Shown here: piece by piece, positions 23,401 to 34,826 of the stretch
How positions within the stretch are numbered: position 1 is the first letter of the stretch
How the letters are laid out: every line of letters starts with the position of its first letter
Source: Perilla frutescens
Lineage: Eukaryota > Streptophyta > Magnoliopsida > Lamiales > Lamiaceae
DNA length: 64,000 nucleotides
NCBI GenBank assembly: GCA_026008535.1
Contig: BRKX01000006.1
Location: forward strand, 49,340,664-49,404,663
Reading direction: 5' to 3'
Made by a program: the position numbers and the translations under genes
The notes under the pieces: model-generated
Told to the model about the DNA's origin: nothing
Databases searched by the model: none
The model's input: only the letters and a program-made list of their open reading frames with translations

Positions 23401-24055
23401 TCATCTTCCTTGATGTTGTTTTTATCATGCTTTCTTTTCAAGAATTTCTGTTATTTTTTCCTTTTTTTTTCTTTTTTTTTTATGTATTGCCGGCAATAGC
23501 CGGCGTTTAGGGTTTACAAAACCCTAAACTTTATCAATATATCTATGCATTTTCTTTTTCATTTATTGCGTCTTTGTCTATACCCTAAGCTTACTCTTAA
23601 ATAAGCCATTAAGAATAATTAAATAATTAAATAAATGCCGATAAATTATATTATTTAAACTTATATTGCAATTTAATCATATTGCGTAATTTACACGTGG
23701 TGTAGTACCCGCCTCAACTAATTATATGGCGAAAATATGTGATTTAATCAAATATTTTATATAAGAATATTTTTTTCCAAGTGTAGTTGTACCCGCCTCA
23801 ACTTATAAGTGTGTCTTTATTTTAATGTTTAGGGGATTTATTTTGGTCAAAAACAATTCTACACTAATAAAAAAATTAAAAATGAATTAATAATATAATT
23901 AGAGTATAAAATAAATAAAATTAGAGTTTCGATGAATATAATCAGTATAATTTTATAATAAAGTTAACTTTATATTTTATTGTGTAGGATATTTAATTTT
24001 TGTCAAAAATAATTATACACTAAAAAAAATAATTTAATATTTTAAAAAATTATTT
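23401..24055. other. AT-rich spacer sharing sequence with the flank of RNA copy 1
   Basis: No gene. The phrase acccgcctcaact occurs at about 23707 and 23790, with a variant at 24378. The stretch 23915-24045 aligns by eye with 12780-12900 (for example tttcgatgaatataatcagt against tttcggtgaatataatcagt), so copies 1 and 4 of the small RNA share their 3' flank. Confidence 0.5.
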
Positions 24056-24060
24056 AAAAA

Positions 24061-24192
24061 AAACAGCTTTTGGGCCTGATTTATTATTTATAATCAGGCC
24101 CATGTAGTAGTCAGTTCGAAGGCCCAAATATGCAGGCCCAAAGCTCAGGATGTATGGATTGATATTAGTGGAATCCGACCCCTAACAAGGAC
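24061..24192 (-). ncRNA. Pol III-type small RNA gene, copy 4
   Basis: Predicted transcript of about 132 nt starting GTCCTTGTTAGGGGTCGG and ending in eight T (plus-strand A-run 24056-24063). It has the core with two C-to-T changes (GGATTCCACTAATATC). The 3' hairpin is extended to 10 bp (GGGCCTGATT / AATCAGGCCC). It is close to copy 2 in the 5' and middle parts. No internal TTTT. Confidence 0.7.
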
Positions 24193-24214
24193 AACCGCTC
24201 CTGCAAGATTATTC

Positions 24215-24257
24215 AATATATACTGCCTTTGTTTCACCTATTTTTTCGATGTGGGAT
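24215..24257 (-). promoter_or_regulatory. USE + TATA, Pol III spacing (RNA copy 4)
   Basis: ATCCCACATCG is at 24247-24257 and TATATATT at 24215-24222 on the minus strand, again exactly 24 bp apart. Confidence 0.8.
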
Positions 24258-24259
24258 AA

Positions 24260-25440
24260 ACAAGTATGCCCAAATGCTATTTCTCAAGCACCTTCTCCTC
24301 TGCAGTTTGATTTAATCTTTTCATTCACTAATTGAAATATTTTATGACGTACAAAAATATCTTCCCTCTTTGTTAGCCGCCTCAACTAAATAATTGAAAT
24401 ATTTTAAGAATCAAAATTGACATTCTGTATCCAATTAATCTCTCGATTATTAAATATTCATACTTAATTAATCTAATGAAACTAGTAACCCTAAACACTA
24501 CAAAATAAAACTTCATGGAATCAAAAATGCTTTTCGAATTATGCGATAAACTAACAAGGTCATAATCAAATAGATTCAATATCATAATTTAGCGTTATAC
24601 ATCAAGAAAAAAATATTATATATGAAGAACATATGAATAAAATGCGATGAACGAAATGGTCTTGGAATTGATCAACATTCAAATTTGACTATATTAAGCC
24701 AATGAAACAGTAAATTATGAACACTCCAACTTAATGGCCTCTCTAGTCCAATGAAATCCGAAACCCTAAAAAATCAATCTTCAACAACTCAACAATTCTT
24801 TTGGAATAATGTCATAAAACATCAAGGTGATATTCAAATACATTCAATATGCTAATTTAGCTGTACAAATCGAGAAAAAAAATTCTAATAACGAAATATA
24901 TTACACTCTATTTCTCCTTTAAATCTTGTATCATGTCTCTTGTCTCCTTCAAATCTCGATTGTTTGATTCAACATATTTACCTCCTTCAAATCTTGTATC
25001 TTGTCTCATGTCTCCTTCAAGAACTAATGGCATTCCAGTTTCTACAGCTTCGAAGACAACAAAAAAAATTCCTTTGCTCGATCTATTTTGCTTTATTTTC
25101 ATGTCGATTGGTGATAGTGGTGGGAAAAATTGAATGGAGATGGTGGTGGGGAAAAATTCAGAATGGAGATGAACGCAAATGACGATGAATATAAACCCTA
25201 ATAAAATATAAAATGGCGAATAAAACTTAAAATGACGAGGCTAATGAATGAATGGATTAAGTAATAATAAACTAATTAATTAATATTAGTTGAGAGGATG
25301 AGAGAGAAAAAATTTTGAATTTCAAACTCAAAATAACATTCTCTCACTACATTAGGAGGGAAAGGGTATTAGGGTAAAACACAATATAGACTTAATTAAG
25401 TAAATGATTAAAGAATATAATTAATGAATGAAATACCCCT
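24260..25440. other. Spacer with a short uncharacterised reading frame
   Basis: A minus-strand frame at 24908-25102 (64 codons) contains the approximate repeat RQDTRFEGGKYVESNNRDLK / ETRDMIQDLKEK. It arises from repeated tctccttcaaatcttgtatc phrases and may be the end of a decayed gene. I do not recognise it. The rest is AT-rich with no clear feature. Confidence 0.3.
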
Positions 25441-25448
25441 TTTACCCT

Positions 25449-25478
25449 TTGTGGCTTGGCCACATTGTGTCCGCATAG
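25449..25478 (-). repeat. Right inverted repeat of the candidate 16-kb unit
   Basis: This is the inverted counterpart of 9416-9445, identical at 27 of 30 positions by eye. The differences are all in the outer third. Confidence 0.6.
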
Positions 25479-25645
25479 ATTTACTGTTAATAATATTAAC
25501 GGAGCTATTCAACACGATTCTCCTAATTCATCTATCTTCTCGAATTATTGGAGTTTCTTTCAATTGGGATTATAAGCTAGCTAGATCTTTATTTGGTACA
25601 CGAGTGCAGAAAAGCACGCACATGCACACATATACAAATGATGTA

Positions 25646-25917
25646 CTCCCTCCGTCCCAATTATATAGTCTCACTTCTTCTCGCACGTAGATTAAAAATA
25701 TTTATGAAAACAAGATATTAAAGCTAAACTTCCAATAATACCCTCATTGAATATTTATGACTTTCAACTTTTAAATTGTTATTTTTTTAATTTCCAAAAT
25801 TCAATAAGGGTTTATTTGTACATTACTATGAAAATTAATGATATTTATAGTAATGAGACTATATAAATGGGACACCTCAAAATAGTAAAAAGGACTATAT
25901 AATCGGGACGGAGGGAG
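25646..25917. mobile_element. Stowaway-like MITE
   Basis: The 272-bp element is flanked by TA (25644-25645 and 25918-25919). Its ends are CTCCCTCCGTCCCAATTATA and, reversed, CTCCCTCCGTCCCGATTATA. It has no coding capacity. It is better preserved than the copy at 8755-9007. Confidence 0.85.
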
Positions 25918-25919
25918 TA

Positions 25920-26646
25920 TAAACTATGAATTTATCCATGCTAGAATTAAATAATATGTTCGAAATGGATGAATACACACATATTAATAAAGACATTAAT
26001 TAGATAATCAAATTACCTTATACACCCTTATGTAAATATGAAAAAAATATGAAATTTTTATCTTGATTGTGCAGAATGACACTTTTTGTAAAACAAAATG
26101 AAAGTGTTAGAATGACACTTATTGTGAAACGGAGAGAGTATAATAAATGAGCCGTCTGTCTCATTTTATCTCATTTTAGTGTCCAAAATATTTAATTTTT
26201 TAGGAAATAAATGTGTATGATTAATTTATGTTTACAGTAGATAATCATAATATTTTTATTTTCTCTAAATTGATTTTCGCTAAGTGAGAAATTAATTGTT
26301 AAAATTAAACATTTGAGAGGACATTAAAATGTGGGAGAGTATAAAACGAACTGGATCCAAACCAAGTTGATGGGTGGTTCCAGACTCATGTGCACTTGAC
26401 AGTTGTAACTCCTGGCTCCCTCTATTCAAACTGGATATTACACATCCAAATTTAATATTGGAGGAGTGGGGGTGTAACTCTCTGGTATTACACCATCTGT
26501 GATTAGTGTCCTTAAACCCTATTAAGACCTTTCATGTAGTGGAGAATTGCCTATAAATTAAAGGACTCTCTTATATCATTTTTACACCAATGAAAATTAC
26601 AAGCATCATATGTATTTATGTATGTATGTATCATTCAATCTAAGAG
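25920..26646. other. Intergenic DNA with possible decayed MITE pieces
   Basis: Motifs such as acggagagagta (26131) and tgggagagtata (26331) recall Stowaway ends, but I could not pair them convincingly. No gene seen. Confidence 0.35.
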
Positions 26647-26763
26647 TTATTTTATCCTCACAACGTCATCTAGTTCGCCGAAGTCTTTTCGAGTCAGTGG
26701 TGCTACTCCAGAAGTCATTTCATCTTTCAAGACATAAATATTTTCGTGCTTGTCAGATCGTAG
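26647..26763 (-). pseudogene. 3' part of a host exon split by retrotransposon A
   Basis: With element A and one copy of its target duplication removed, the minus strand reads open from about 42793 through 42680 into 26763 and ends at the TAA at 26647-26649, about 75 codons without a stop. The portion here encodes SDKHENIYVLKDEMTSGV and ends FGELDDVVRIK. A pyrimidine-rich stretch ending in TTTAG precedes the open frame at about 42793, like a splice acceptor. I do not recognise the protein. A chance open frame of this length is possible but not likely in such AT-rich sequence. Confidence 0.35.
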
Positions 26764-28046
26764 TGACGTAACCCGGACAAATTGTACAGGATACGAAAAC
26801 ACGCGAAAGACTTCTAGATCGAACACGTCAACTATGGTAGGATTCAATCATATTCTAATGACTCAAATAAATTAAATAAACTGGAAATTAATAATCAAGA
26901 CTCGAAACAACTATATGAATAGAACTAGACCTAACTAAGACCTCTAGACTACGACACGATAATAGCACACAAATCCAATGAATTTGGGGCTGACTTTGAA
27001 TGATGAATCTTGGGAAAGGTATGTGGTGTGTAAGACGTGTAAGGTAGGTGAAGAATGGCTTGTGTAGATAGGGTATGGTAAGGATGAGAAGAACTTACGG
27101 TATGAATGAAGAACACGTCGAATTAAGCTTGTATCAAACTCGAACACGGCTGGACTTCTTTGTGTTATGGACGAACGTGGATTGATGGATGATGGTGAAT
27201 ACGGTCAGCGTTGGAAGTTGGTGTTGTGATTTGCAACCCGATTAATTCCCGGTGTATCTTGTACGATGAAAATGAATCTCTAAGTTACTCCTCGGTAGCG
27301 AGTTCACCCTAATTCCTTGTGTGAATTAGAACGTTCCCTTGATGTAAGACTTAAAGTTGCTAGCTTTAAGAATGGTGTTTTTATCGAAACAACAAACGAA
27401 ATATAATTGGGGAGACACAATTGTATGCAAAGGCAAATTTAATCAATAATGTCTAAAGTATCAACATAACATAAGTCCCCTATTTATAAGACATATAGGG
27501 CCGAAATTATGAAGAAAAAAGGGATCAAAAATCTGATCCAAAAGGACTTCTAACTAGGCTAGGAAATTTCCTAAACTAGAGTTCTATTTAAGGTAGGAAT
27601 ATGCCTTAAATATAATTCTAGTCAAAACTATTCAACATGACCAAAAATATGTGTAACAAAATAAATTAAAACTGATCTAAACTATAGTCTAAATTAATTA
27701 AATAAATACTATAGTCTAAATAAAATTCAACCCTTAATTAAATTAAATAAGGGCCGAAACTCCATGCATGCACGTTGCCATCCTTCACATTGAATCCCTT
27801 CATGCACACGTGCACACTTCTTCATCTTCAACTCTTCAAGTATGATACTCCATGGTGTGATCTTGATCTTCAATAGTTAATAGATTAACTATCTTCGAGC
27901 TGCTCCTCTCGCCTTCTCCAACTTCAAGTTGTCGTCGAATTGTAACTTGCAAATAACCTTAAAGCTTGTTTGCTCGTAGACGTGTAATAGGACCTTGAAA
28001 TTGCAGCTCTGGGTCTTGATCTTCATCGCCTCTCATGGCCTCATCA
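26764..28046 (-). repeat. 3' LTR of element A
   Basis: 1283 bp, TGACGTAACC...CCTCATCA on the plus strand. Its partner is at 41397-42679. Target duplication cgtag lies on the outer side. Confidence 0.92.
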
Positions 28047-28092
28047 TCCCCCCCCCCCACTGAAGAGAATTCATCCTCGAATTTGGATCCTC

Positions 28093-30793
28093 TTAATGGT
28101 CGAACTCATCTGCAATAAAGGGAGATAAATCAGCAACATTAAACATTAAAGAACATTTATACTCACCTGAAAGATCGATGCGGTAAGCATTATCATTTAC
28201 ATGACTTAGAACCGTAAACGGTCCATCTCCACGCGGCGACAATTTGGATTTCCTCAAGTTTGAAAATCGTCCGAGACTCAGATGAATCCAAACGCGATCT
28301 CCGGACTGAAAGACAATCTTCTTGCACTGTGTGTTTCTACTCTCGGCAGTGTGGCGGCCCTTGTGCTCAATTCGAGCACATATTTTCTCATGCATCTCCT
28401 TAACTTGCTCAACTCATCTCAAACCTTTAACACTCATTAGATGCTCAGATAAAGGTAACAAATTAGTAGGCGTCAACGGATTAAATCCATAAACAACCTC
28501 AAAAAAGATATGTTAGTAGAAGAATGTATCACACGATTATATGCAAATTCAGCGTAAGGTAAACACTCTTCCCATGACTTCAAATTGTTTTTAATTAAAG
28601 ACCTAAGTAGTGTGCCTAAAGTACGATTCACAACCTCAATTTGACCATCAGTTTGTGGATGACAAGCAGTAAAAAAATAACAACTTAGTCCCTAATTTTC
28701 CCCACAACACATGCAAAAAATGTGCAAGAAATTTGGAATCCCTATCACTAACAATAGTTTTAGGAATACCATGCAATCTAATAACATGCACGAAAAATAA
28801 ATTGGCTATGTGCACAGAGCATCGTCGGTTTTGCGGCATGCAATGAAATGTGCCATCTTGGAGAACCGATCAACCACAACAAACATAGAATCCTTACTCG
28901 ATCTAGACCTAGGTAAACCTAAGATAAAATCCATAGACAAATCAATCCAAGGTGAACTAAGGGCAGGTAGGGGCATGTATAAACCAACTGAATGTGAAGT
29001 AGATTTCGACCTATGGCATATAATACATCTACTACACACGTGTTCAACATCTCTTCTCATATGCGGCCAATAAAAGTGTTCATGCAGCAAATTTAATATT
29101 TTATTCATACCAAAGTGACCCATCAATCCCACCACATGCGATTCTAACACAAGTAGCTCACGCATAGAATAACTAGGAATACATAACTGAGAACCACGAA
29201 ATAAAAATCCATCATGCATATAAAACCCATCAAAAAACTTGGACTTGGTTGAACACTCAGTGAAAATCAGCATAAAATAGGGATCACATGGATAAAGGCT
29301 CTTAATCGATTCAAAACCAAGCATTCTAGAATGCATTAAGTTGAGCAACGCGTACCTTCGAGACAATACATCGGCCATGATGTTTTCCTCGCTCTTTTCG
29401 TACTTGATGACGTACAGAAAGGACACTATGAACTCTATCCATCGCGCATGTCTCTTGTTCAAATTTTGTTTCCCTTTTAGATGCTTTAAGCTCTCATGGT
29501 CCGTGTGAATCATGAACTCATTTGGCCAAAGATAGTGTTGCCACGTCTCGAATGATCTCTTCAATGCATACAACTCTTTATCATAGGTGGAATAACGCAA
29601 AGCTGCACCATTTAGTTTCTCACTGAAGTAGGTGACTGGACGCCGTTCCTGCATCAAAACAGCACCAATACATATTCCCGAGACATCACATTCAATCTCA
29701 AACACTTTATCAAAATCAGGTAAACACAAAATAGGTGCATGACATAAAAGGTGCTTTAAACATGTGAATGCATCATTTTGTGCTTTTTCTCATTCAAACT
29801 TACGATTCTTCTTAATTAGCTCAGTAAGAGGTGCGGCAATGTTAGAAAAATCACGCACGAAGCGACGATAAAATCCAGTAAGGCCGTGAAAGGATCGAAC
29901 CTCAGTGGCGGTTTTGGATGTTGGCCATTCCTCAATCGCTTAGATTTTAGAACGGTCAACCTCAATGCCACAAATACTCACAACAAAACCGAGAAAAACA
30001 ACTTCATCAAGGAAAAAAGAACACTTAGACATGTTTCCATACAATTGTGCATCTCTTAAAATAAAAAACACGTGCCTAAGGTGTTCTAAGTGCGCTTGTG
30101 CATCGTGACTATAAATCAGGATATCATCAAAATACACAACAATGAATTTCCCAATCACATCATGCAAAACATGGTTCATTAAATGCATAAATGTGCTCAG
30201 TATATTAGTGAGATCAAATGGCATAACTAACCACTCATATAAACCATGCTTAGTCTTAAAAGTTATTTTCCACTCATCCCCTTCATGCATTCTAACTTAA
30301 AAGTAATCAGACCTCAAATCAATTTTACTAAAAATTTTTGATACAGATAACTCATCAAGCATATCATCAAGTCTAGAGATAGGAAACCTATACTTTATAG
30401 TGATTTTGTTGATGGTGTGGAAGTCTATGCACATTCTCCACTCATATTCTTTGGCACTAGAATGGCTGAAACTGCACCGGGGCTCATCAACTCTCGAATC
30501 TGCTTCTTCTCAAGTAGCTCTTTCACTGGTTTGTCGATCTCCTTAGTCTTCTCGGGTGACGTGCAGTATGCTGGCCGATTTAGAAACACTATGTTGGACT
30601 GGAAATCGATTTGGTGCTCGATCCCACGAACTGAAGGTAATCCATTTGGAATCTCTTCTGGGAACACATCCGCGAACTCCTTCATAAGTGGTTGCACAAC
30701 ACTAGGCAAAGAAGAATCATTAATAGCACTGCTCTTATAAGATAAAAGAACAAACGGTAAACCTGATTTTAATGTTTTCTCTACGCCTTCCAC
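28093..30793 (-). pseudogene. Element A pol (RT, RNase H, integrase), degenerate
   Basis: From the 5' side, the reverse transcriptase N-part is at 30793-30425 (DVFPEEIPNGLPSVRGIEHQ). The palm is at 30290-29940 and keeps the catalytic motif VVYFDDILIYS. RNase H is at 29729-29340 (FEIECDVSGICIGAVL, IHTDHESL, ADVLSRRY). The integrase zinc motif follows, with His/His and CSRCIICH, then the start of the core (SMDFILGLPRSRSSKDS). The rest of the integrase is in separate frames at 28839-28648 and 28395-28093. Several stops and frameshifts separate these parts. The integrase motif style (KSTSHSVGLYMPLP) points to a chromovirus-type Ty3/gypsy, but no chromodomain is seen. Confidence 0.85.
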
Positions 30794-30835
30794 TGAAATA
30801 AATAAGTTGCGATTTTGATCTTTCTTTGTAGCTGA

Positions 30836-31935
30836 TCAGAACTTCAAATCCCTCTTGGAAGAGTCAAGAGAAGGGGGTGAAGAAAAGGAGGAGGTGGTGG
30901 TTCGATTGGTGGGCTGCTCCTCATTCTCACTGGCTGACTCGATCTCATTCTGTTCGGTGATGAACAGAACACGCCGGTTCGGACACTGGTTCTGAAAGTG
31001 GCCCCCAACCTTGGCACTTGTGATACTGGATGTCATGAGCATGATTCTAGCCTGTCTGTTGCGGTGCACTTTGTGGGTTAGGCCATGTATAAGGCAACCG
31101 GGCAGGTGGTGCTGAGGTAGACTCGGGTCTACAGTTTTTCTGCGGTGTAGAATGGTCGAAATGCTGCTCGGGCGGTCCGGACTGACCTCGTGGTCAAGTA
31201 GGCTCAGTAAAAGGGGCAGAAGGTGATGTGGAATTCATACCTTTGTTCCATGATGGTCGAGTACGGGTTGAACTGTGGTGCGATCTCTATCGTCCCTTTC
31301 TGAGTTGTCTCTCCACAATTGATGTGTAGTGCACCATCTCTTCTACACTGTTGAAGTCCTGAAGCTCGACTTTACAGGTGATGTCAGGATTCATGCCTTC
31401 AATGTACCGAATGATGGTAGCATTTAAGGTCTCCTCTTTCTCGACTCGATTCAAGGCGGTCTTCAACTCCTTATGGTAATCTTCGACTGATCTGGCACCT
31501 TGCTTGATCCAATTGAGCTTTTTCTCGAGCTCTCTCTCGTAATGCACATGAATGAATCAAACTCGCATCAGATCCTTCATCTCTTGCCAAGTATCCACAG
31601 GCGGATACCTATCTCTGCGGTGTCATTCCTGCTGCATCTCCCACCATGAGGCTGCATAGCCTCTAAACTCCAAGCATGCTAACTGGACTTTCTTGATCTC
31701 AGGAAAATCGTAGCCTCTGAAAATTTTGTCTACTTTACGTTTCCAATCTAAGTAAAGATCAGGGTCGTGTAGACCTTCAAATTCTGGAATGCTTATTTTG
31801 ATGTTATTGAGCATCCTATCTTCATCGTGTGTCTCGACGCGGGTTGCACGCCTCTAAGTCCTCGTGGGCGGCCACGACCTCGTTGCAGAAGCTCATACTC
31901 GGCTTCTGAGCTCTAGTCTGTATAGGACTCCTCTT
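30836..31935 (-). pseudogene. Element A gag, 3' part, degenerate
   Basis: Gag-like stretches lie at 31814-31623 (ISIPEFEGLHDPDLYLDWKR and ACLEFRGYAASWWEMQQE) and 31547-31287 (KQGARSVEDYHKELKTALNR). A broken zinc-knuckle piece (GGHFQNQCPNRR) is at about 31020-30960. Stops and frame changes separate them. The 5' part of gag lies on the far side of element B, at 40271-40560. Confidence 0.75.
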
Positions 31936-31940
31936 CAGGC

Positions 31941-33483
31941 TGTCACGCCTCAATTTTTCATAAAATAAATAGTAACATTAAATAATAAAAAGAAATAAAA
32001 CATCACTTTATTAAATAATATTAAAATGTTTATCAGAGTTTTGCAGCGGAAATATTAAAAGATAAATAATTATTTTCTTGACGACCATCATCTCGTCACG
32101 CGCAACCATCGCCCGGCATCAACTTGAAATAAATAATAGTTTTGGGGTGAGTACTATTAACTCAGTGGTGACGGTATTTATCCAAATTATACAAATATAG
32201 CAATTTAAACTGTAGGTAGCCCCAGGCTAAATTCGGGACATATGCAGCTCGTCAGCCAATAATAATAATTATTTTAACCCGTAGGTTAAAAAAATATGAA
32301 CCTGCATAAAAGTATAATAAGGATAAATACAAAAATGTGCGTCACATCGGATCCCCCACCTTGACTTAAATTTCGACTTGGAAAATAGTACGGGTTAGTT
32401 AGTCCACGCGCCGCCTAATAATATAAATAATTTGATAATTAATAAAAATAAATAAATAATGAATAATAAATAAATAAATAAATAATAAATAAATTATGCA
32501 TGGCCCAAAACCCAAAACTCTCTCTCTCGGCCCATTTGAATTGCTACCTAGCCCAACTAAACAATTTCCAAACTACTTGCCCATTAAGAGAATAAAACAA
32601 CAAAAAAACAACTAATCATTCTCTCTCTCAAAACTCACGACATTGCTTCAGAAAATAAGGACCAATTCTCTCTCTCTCTCTGCAACTCTCACACCTTGAG
32701 CTTTAGACATAAAAATCAACTCTCTCTCCCGTCTACACTACCGCCCTCGGAAACAACCGTGACACAGCCAAATTTCGACACCGCCGCCGCCGACGACATC
32801 ACCGCCACCCATCTCACTCCAACTCTACATAAATGCAGACACTCAATTAAACTATATATATATATATATATATACCTCTAACAAATCTTTTACTTCTTAG
32901 AATGCTTTATAAGAAAGATATTGTGAAAATGATTAGTGTGATTTGAACGAGGGATTGAAGCCCCTTTTATAGTACGAATTTGCAGATGAAAGGATTGGGA
33001 TTTAATTGAGGAACATAAATTCTCAAGATCGTGGTGAGTGAGAAAGCTCTTTGATTCCAAGGGTTTTTTGCCGTGTCAAAATTGAGAACATTCGAAAAAA
33101 AAAATCTGCAATTCATGGCTTGAGGAAGAAGATGATTGCTGGCAATTTCATTGGGCTAAAAAAAATGTTATTTTGGGCTCAAATTAAATAAGCAACTGGG
33201 CCGGAAAAATTCAATAATCTTTTGGGCTCAAATTAAAAATGGAACATAGAGTTATTAAAAATAAAATAAAATTTAACAATTAATAATAATAAAAAATAAT
33301 ATAATTTTGTAATAATATTAATGAAGATGATTATAATCCAATTAATACAGTTAAAATGATATAGGCGTGACTTATAGGACGTAACCAAGATGTAACATGC
33401 ATTATAAAAATTTATTTTTATTATTTTTTTTTTGCAAGAAAAAAAATATAGCAAATTTTTATAAAAAGTTTCGGGTCACTACA
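31941..33483 (-). repeat. 3' LTR of element B
   Basis: 1543 bp. It contains a TA microsatellite (about 32853-32873) and a 12-bp insertion (about 31973) absent from the 5' LTR. Confidence 0.92.
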
Positions 33484-33540
33484 TTCTCCCCCTCATAAAA
33501 AAAATTTCATCCCCGAAATTTACTTACCTTGTCCCGTGAA

Positions 33541-34826
33541 CTGTGGATACTTAGCTATCACGTCATCCTCTTTTTCCTAAGTGGCCTCTTCTTTACCATG
33601 TCGACTCCATTGTACTTTGATCAACGTAATCTCCTTATTCCGTAACCCATGAATCTTTCTATCCAACACAGCCACTGGATATTCCTCATAAGATAAATCT
33701 TTTCTTAAATCCAGATTGTTGTGATTCACAACATTACTTGGGTCATGCACGTACATTCTCAGCGTCGAAATATGGAAAACACCATGCACTGCTGTCAAAC
33801 TCGGTGGCAGAGCCAGTCTGTAAGCCACTTCTCCAACTCTTTCCAAAATTTCAAATGGTCCAATATAGCGAGGCCTCAACTTTCCCTTTACCCCAAAACG
33901 AACAACTCCTTTCATCGGGGCTATTTTGACAAACACCTTGTCACCCACATTATAATGTATATCCCTTCTCTTCAAATCGGTATACGACTTTTGCCTATCT
34001 TGAGCAACCTCGATACGTTCACGATCTTGCTAATAACAGCAACTGTTCTTTCTACAATCTCGGAACCTAGAATTCTTTTCTCTCCCACTTCATCCCAATG
34101 CAACGGTGATCGACACTTCCTCCCATACAAGGCTTCATAAGGAGCCATCCCAATAGTTGCCTGGAAACTATTGTTGTAAGCAAACTCCACTAAGGACAAA
34201 TGCTTTTCCCAACTATCTCCAAAATCTATTACACATGCCCGCAACATATCTTCCAGCACCTGGATAGTCCGTTCCGACTGCCCATCAGTTTGCGGGTGAT
34301 AAGCCGTGTTGAATCTTAATTTTGTTCCCATAGCACCCTGTAGACTCCTCCAAAACTTAGATGTAAATCTTGGGTCACGATCAGACACAATAGAAACAGG
34401 CACTCCATGCAATCTTACTATTTCATCCACATACAACTGTGCAAGCCTATCCATACTGTGTGTCATTTTCACTGGCAGAAAATGAGCTGACTTAGTGAGT
34501 CGATCCACAATCACCCAAATTACATGATTTCCTTTCACGGTCCCTAGCAATCCCGTCACGAAGTCCATCGAGATATTTTCCCACTTCCATTCCGGAATTT
34601 CAAGTGGATTCAAAAGACCGGTCGGTCGTTGATGTTCTGCCTTCACTAATTGACACGTCATACATCTCCTGACAAAATCTCCAATTGACCTCTTTATATT
34701 TCTCCACCAGAAATACTTCTTTAGATCTTGGTACATTTTTTTACCTCCTGGATGAACAGAGTAACGAGTACTATGAGCTTCCTCCAAGATCTCTTTCCTT
34801 AGCCCATCATCATTCGGCACACACAA
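33541..34826 (-). pseudogene. Element B integrase with chromodomain-like tail
   Basis: Two frames at 34826-33972 and 33975-33577 cover the integrase. The zinc motif has His/His and CMTCQ (FVRRCMTCQLVKAEHQRPTG). The catalytic core has SMDFVTGL, VSDRDPRF and the Glu-containing HPQTDGQSERT, so Asp, Asp and Glu are all present. The C-terminal part contains VGEVAYRLALPPSLTAVHGV and a chromodomain-like end (YEEYPVAVLDRKIHGLRNKE, then VQWSRHGKEEAT). In this family the next residue is usually Trp; here it is a TAG stop, after which the frame stays open for about 18 codons to about 33525. A frame change near 33975 separates the two parts. Confidence 0.88.

Larger units (their letters stand above)
9408..25486. 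mobile_element. Candidate 16-kb transposon-like unit (hypothesis)
   Basis: CTATATGGCCACAATGTGGC at 9416 continues to CAAGCCACAA at 9445. It is matched in inverted orientation at 25449-25478, where the reversed strand reads CTATGCGGACACAATGTGGC and ends the same way (27 of 30 positions agree). Just inside both ends a second match, ATACCCTTT followed by pyrimidine-rich sequence, can be seen. Ttaataata flanks both sides, although the left copy is offset by about 3 bp from the best TIR alignment. The FAR1/MULE-like gene sits about 1 kb inside the left end, as a Mutator-type transposase would, and 9-bp duplications are typical of that group. Against this, the two ends could belong to two separate elements of one family, and the interior is much larger than a usual MULE. 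Confidence 0.35.

Noticed and set aside
12935..24192. Identity of the small RNAs as U6, U3, U6atac, 7SL or telomerase RNA
   Set aside because: Their start GTCC(A/T)YGTT(T/A)GGGG and core do not match these RNAs as I know them, and no copy contains a CTAAACCCT-type telomere template. C/D boxes in the right places are also missing.
24908..25182. Possible small gene on either strand
   Set aside because: Kept only as a note in the spacer entry: the frame comes from repeated tctccttcaaatcttgtatc phrases and has no supported start or splice sites.
26127..26347. Third Stowaway-like MITE
   Set aside because: Single end-like motifs are present, but no convincing inverted partner with TA duplication.
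26977..27147. Frames repeated at 26944-27147 and 41577-41780
   Set aside because: They are the same place in the two LTRs of element A; no evidence of a protein.
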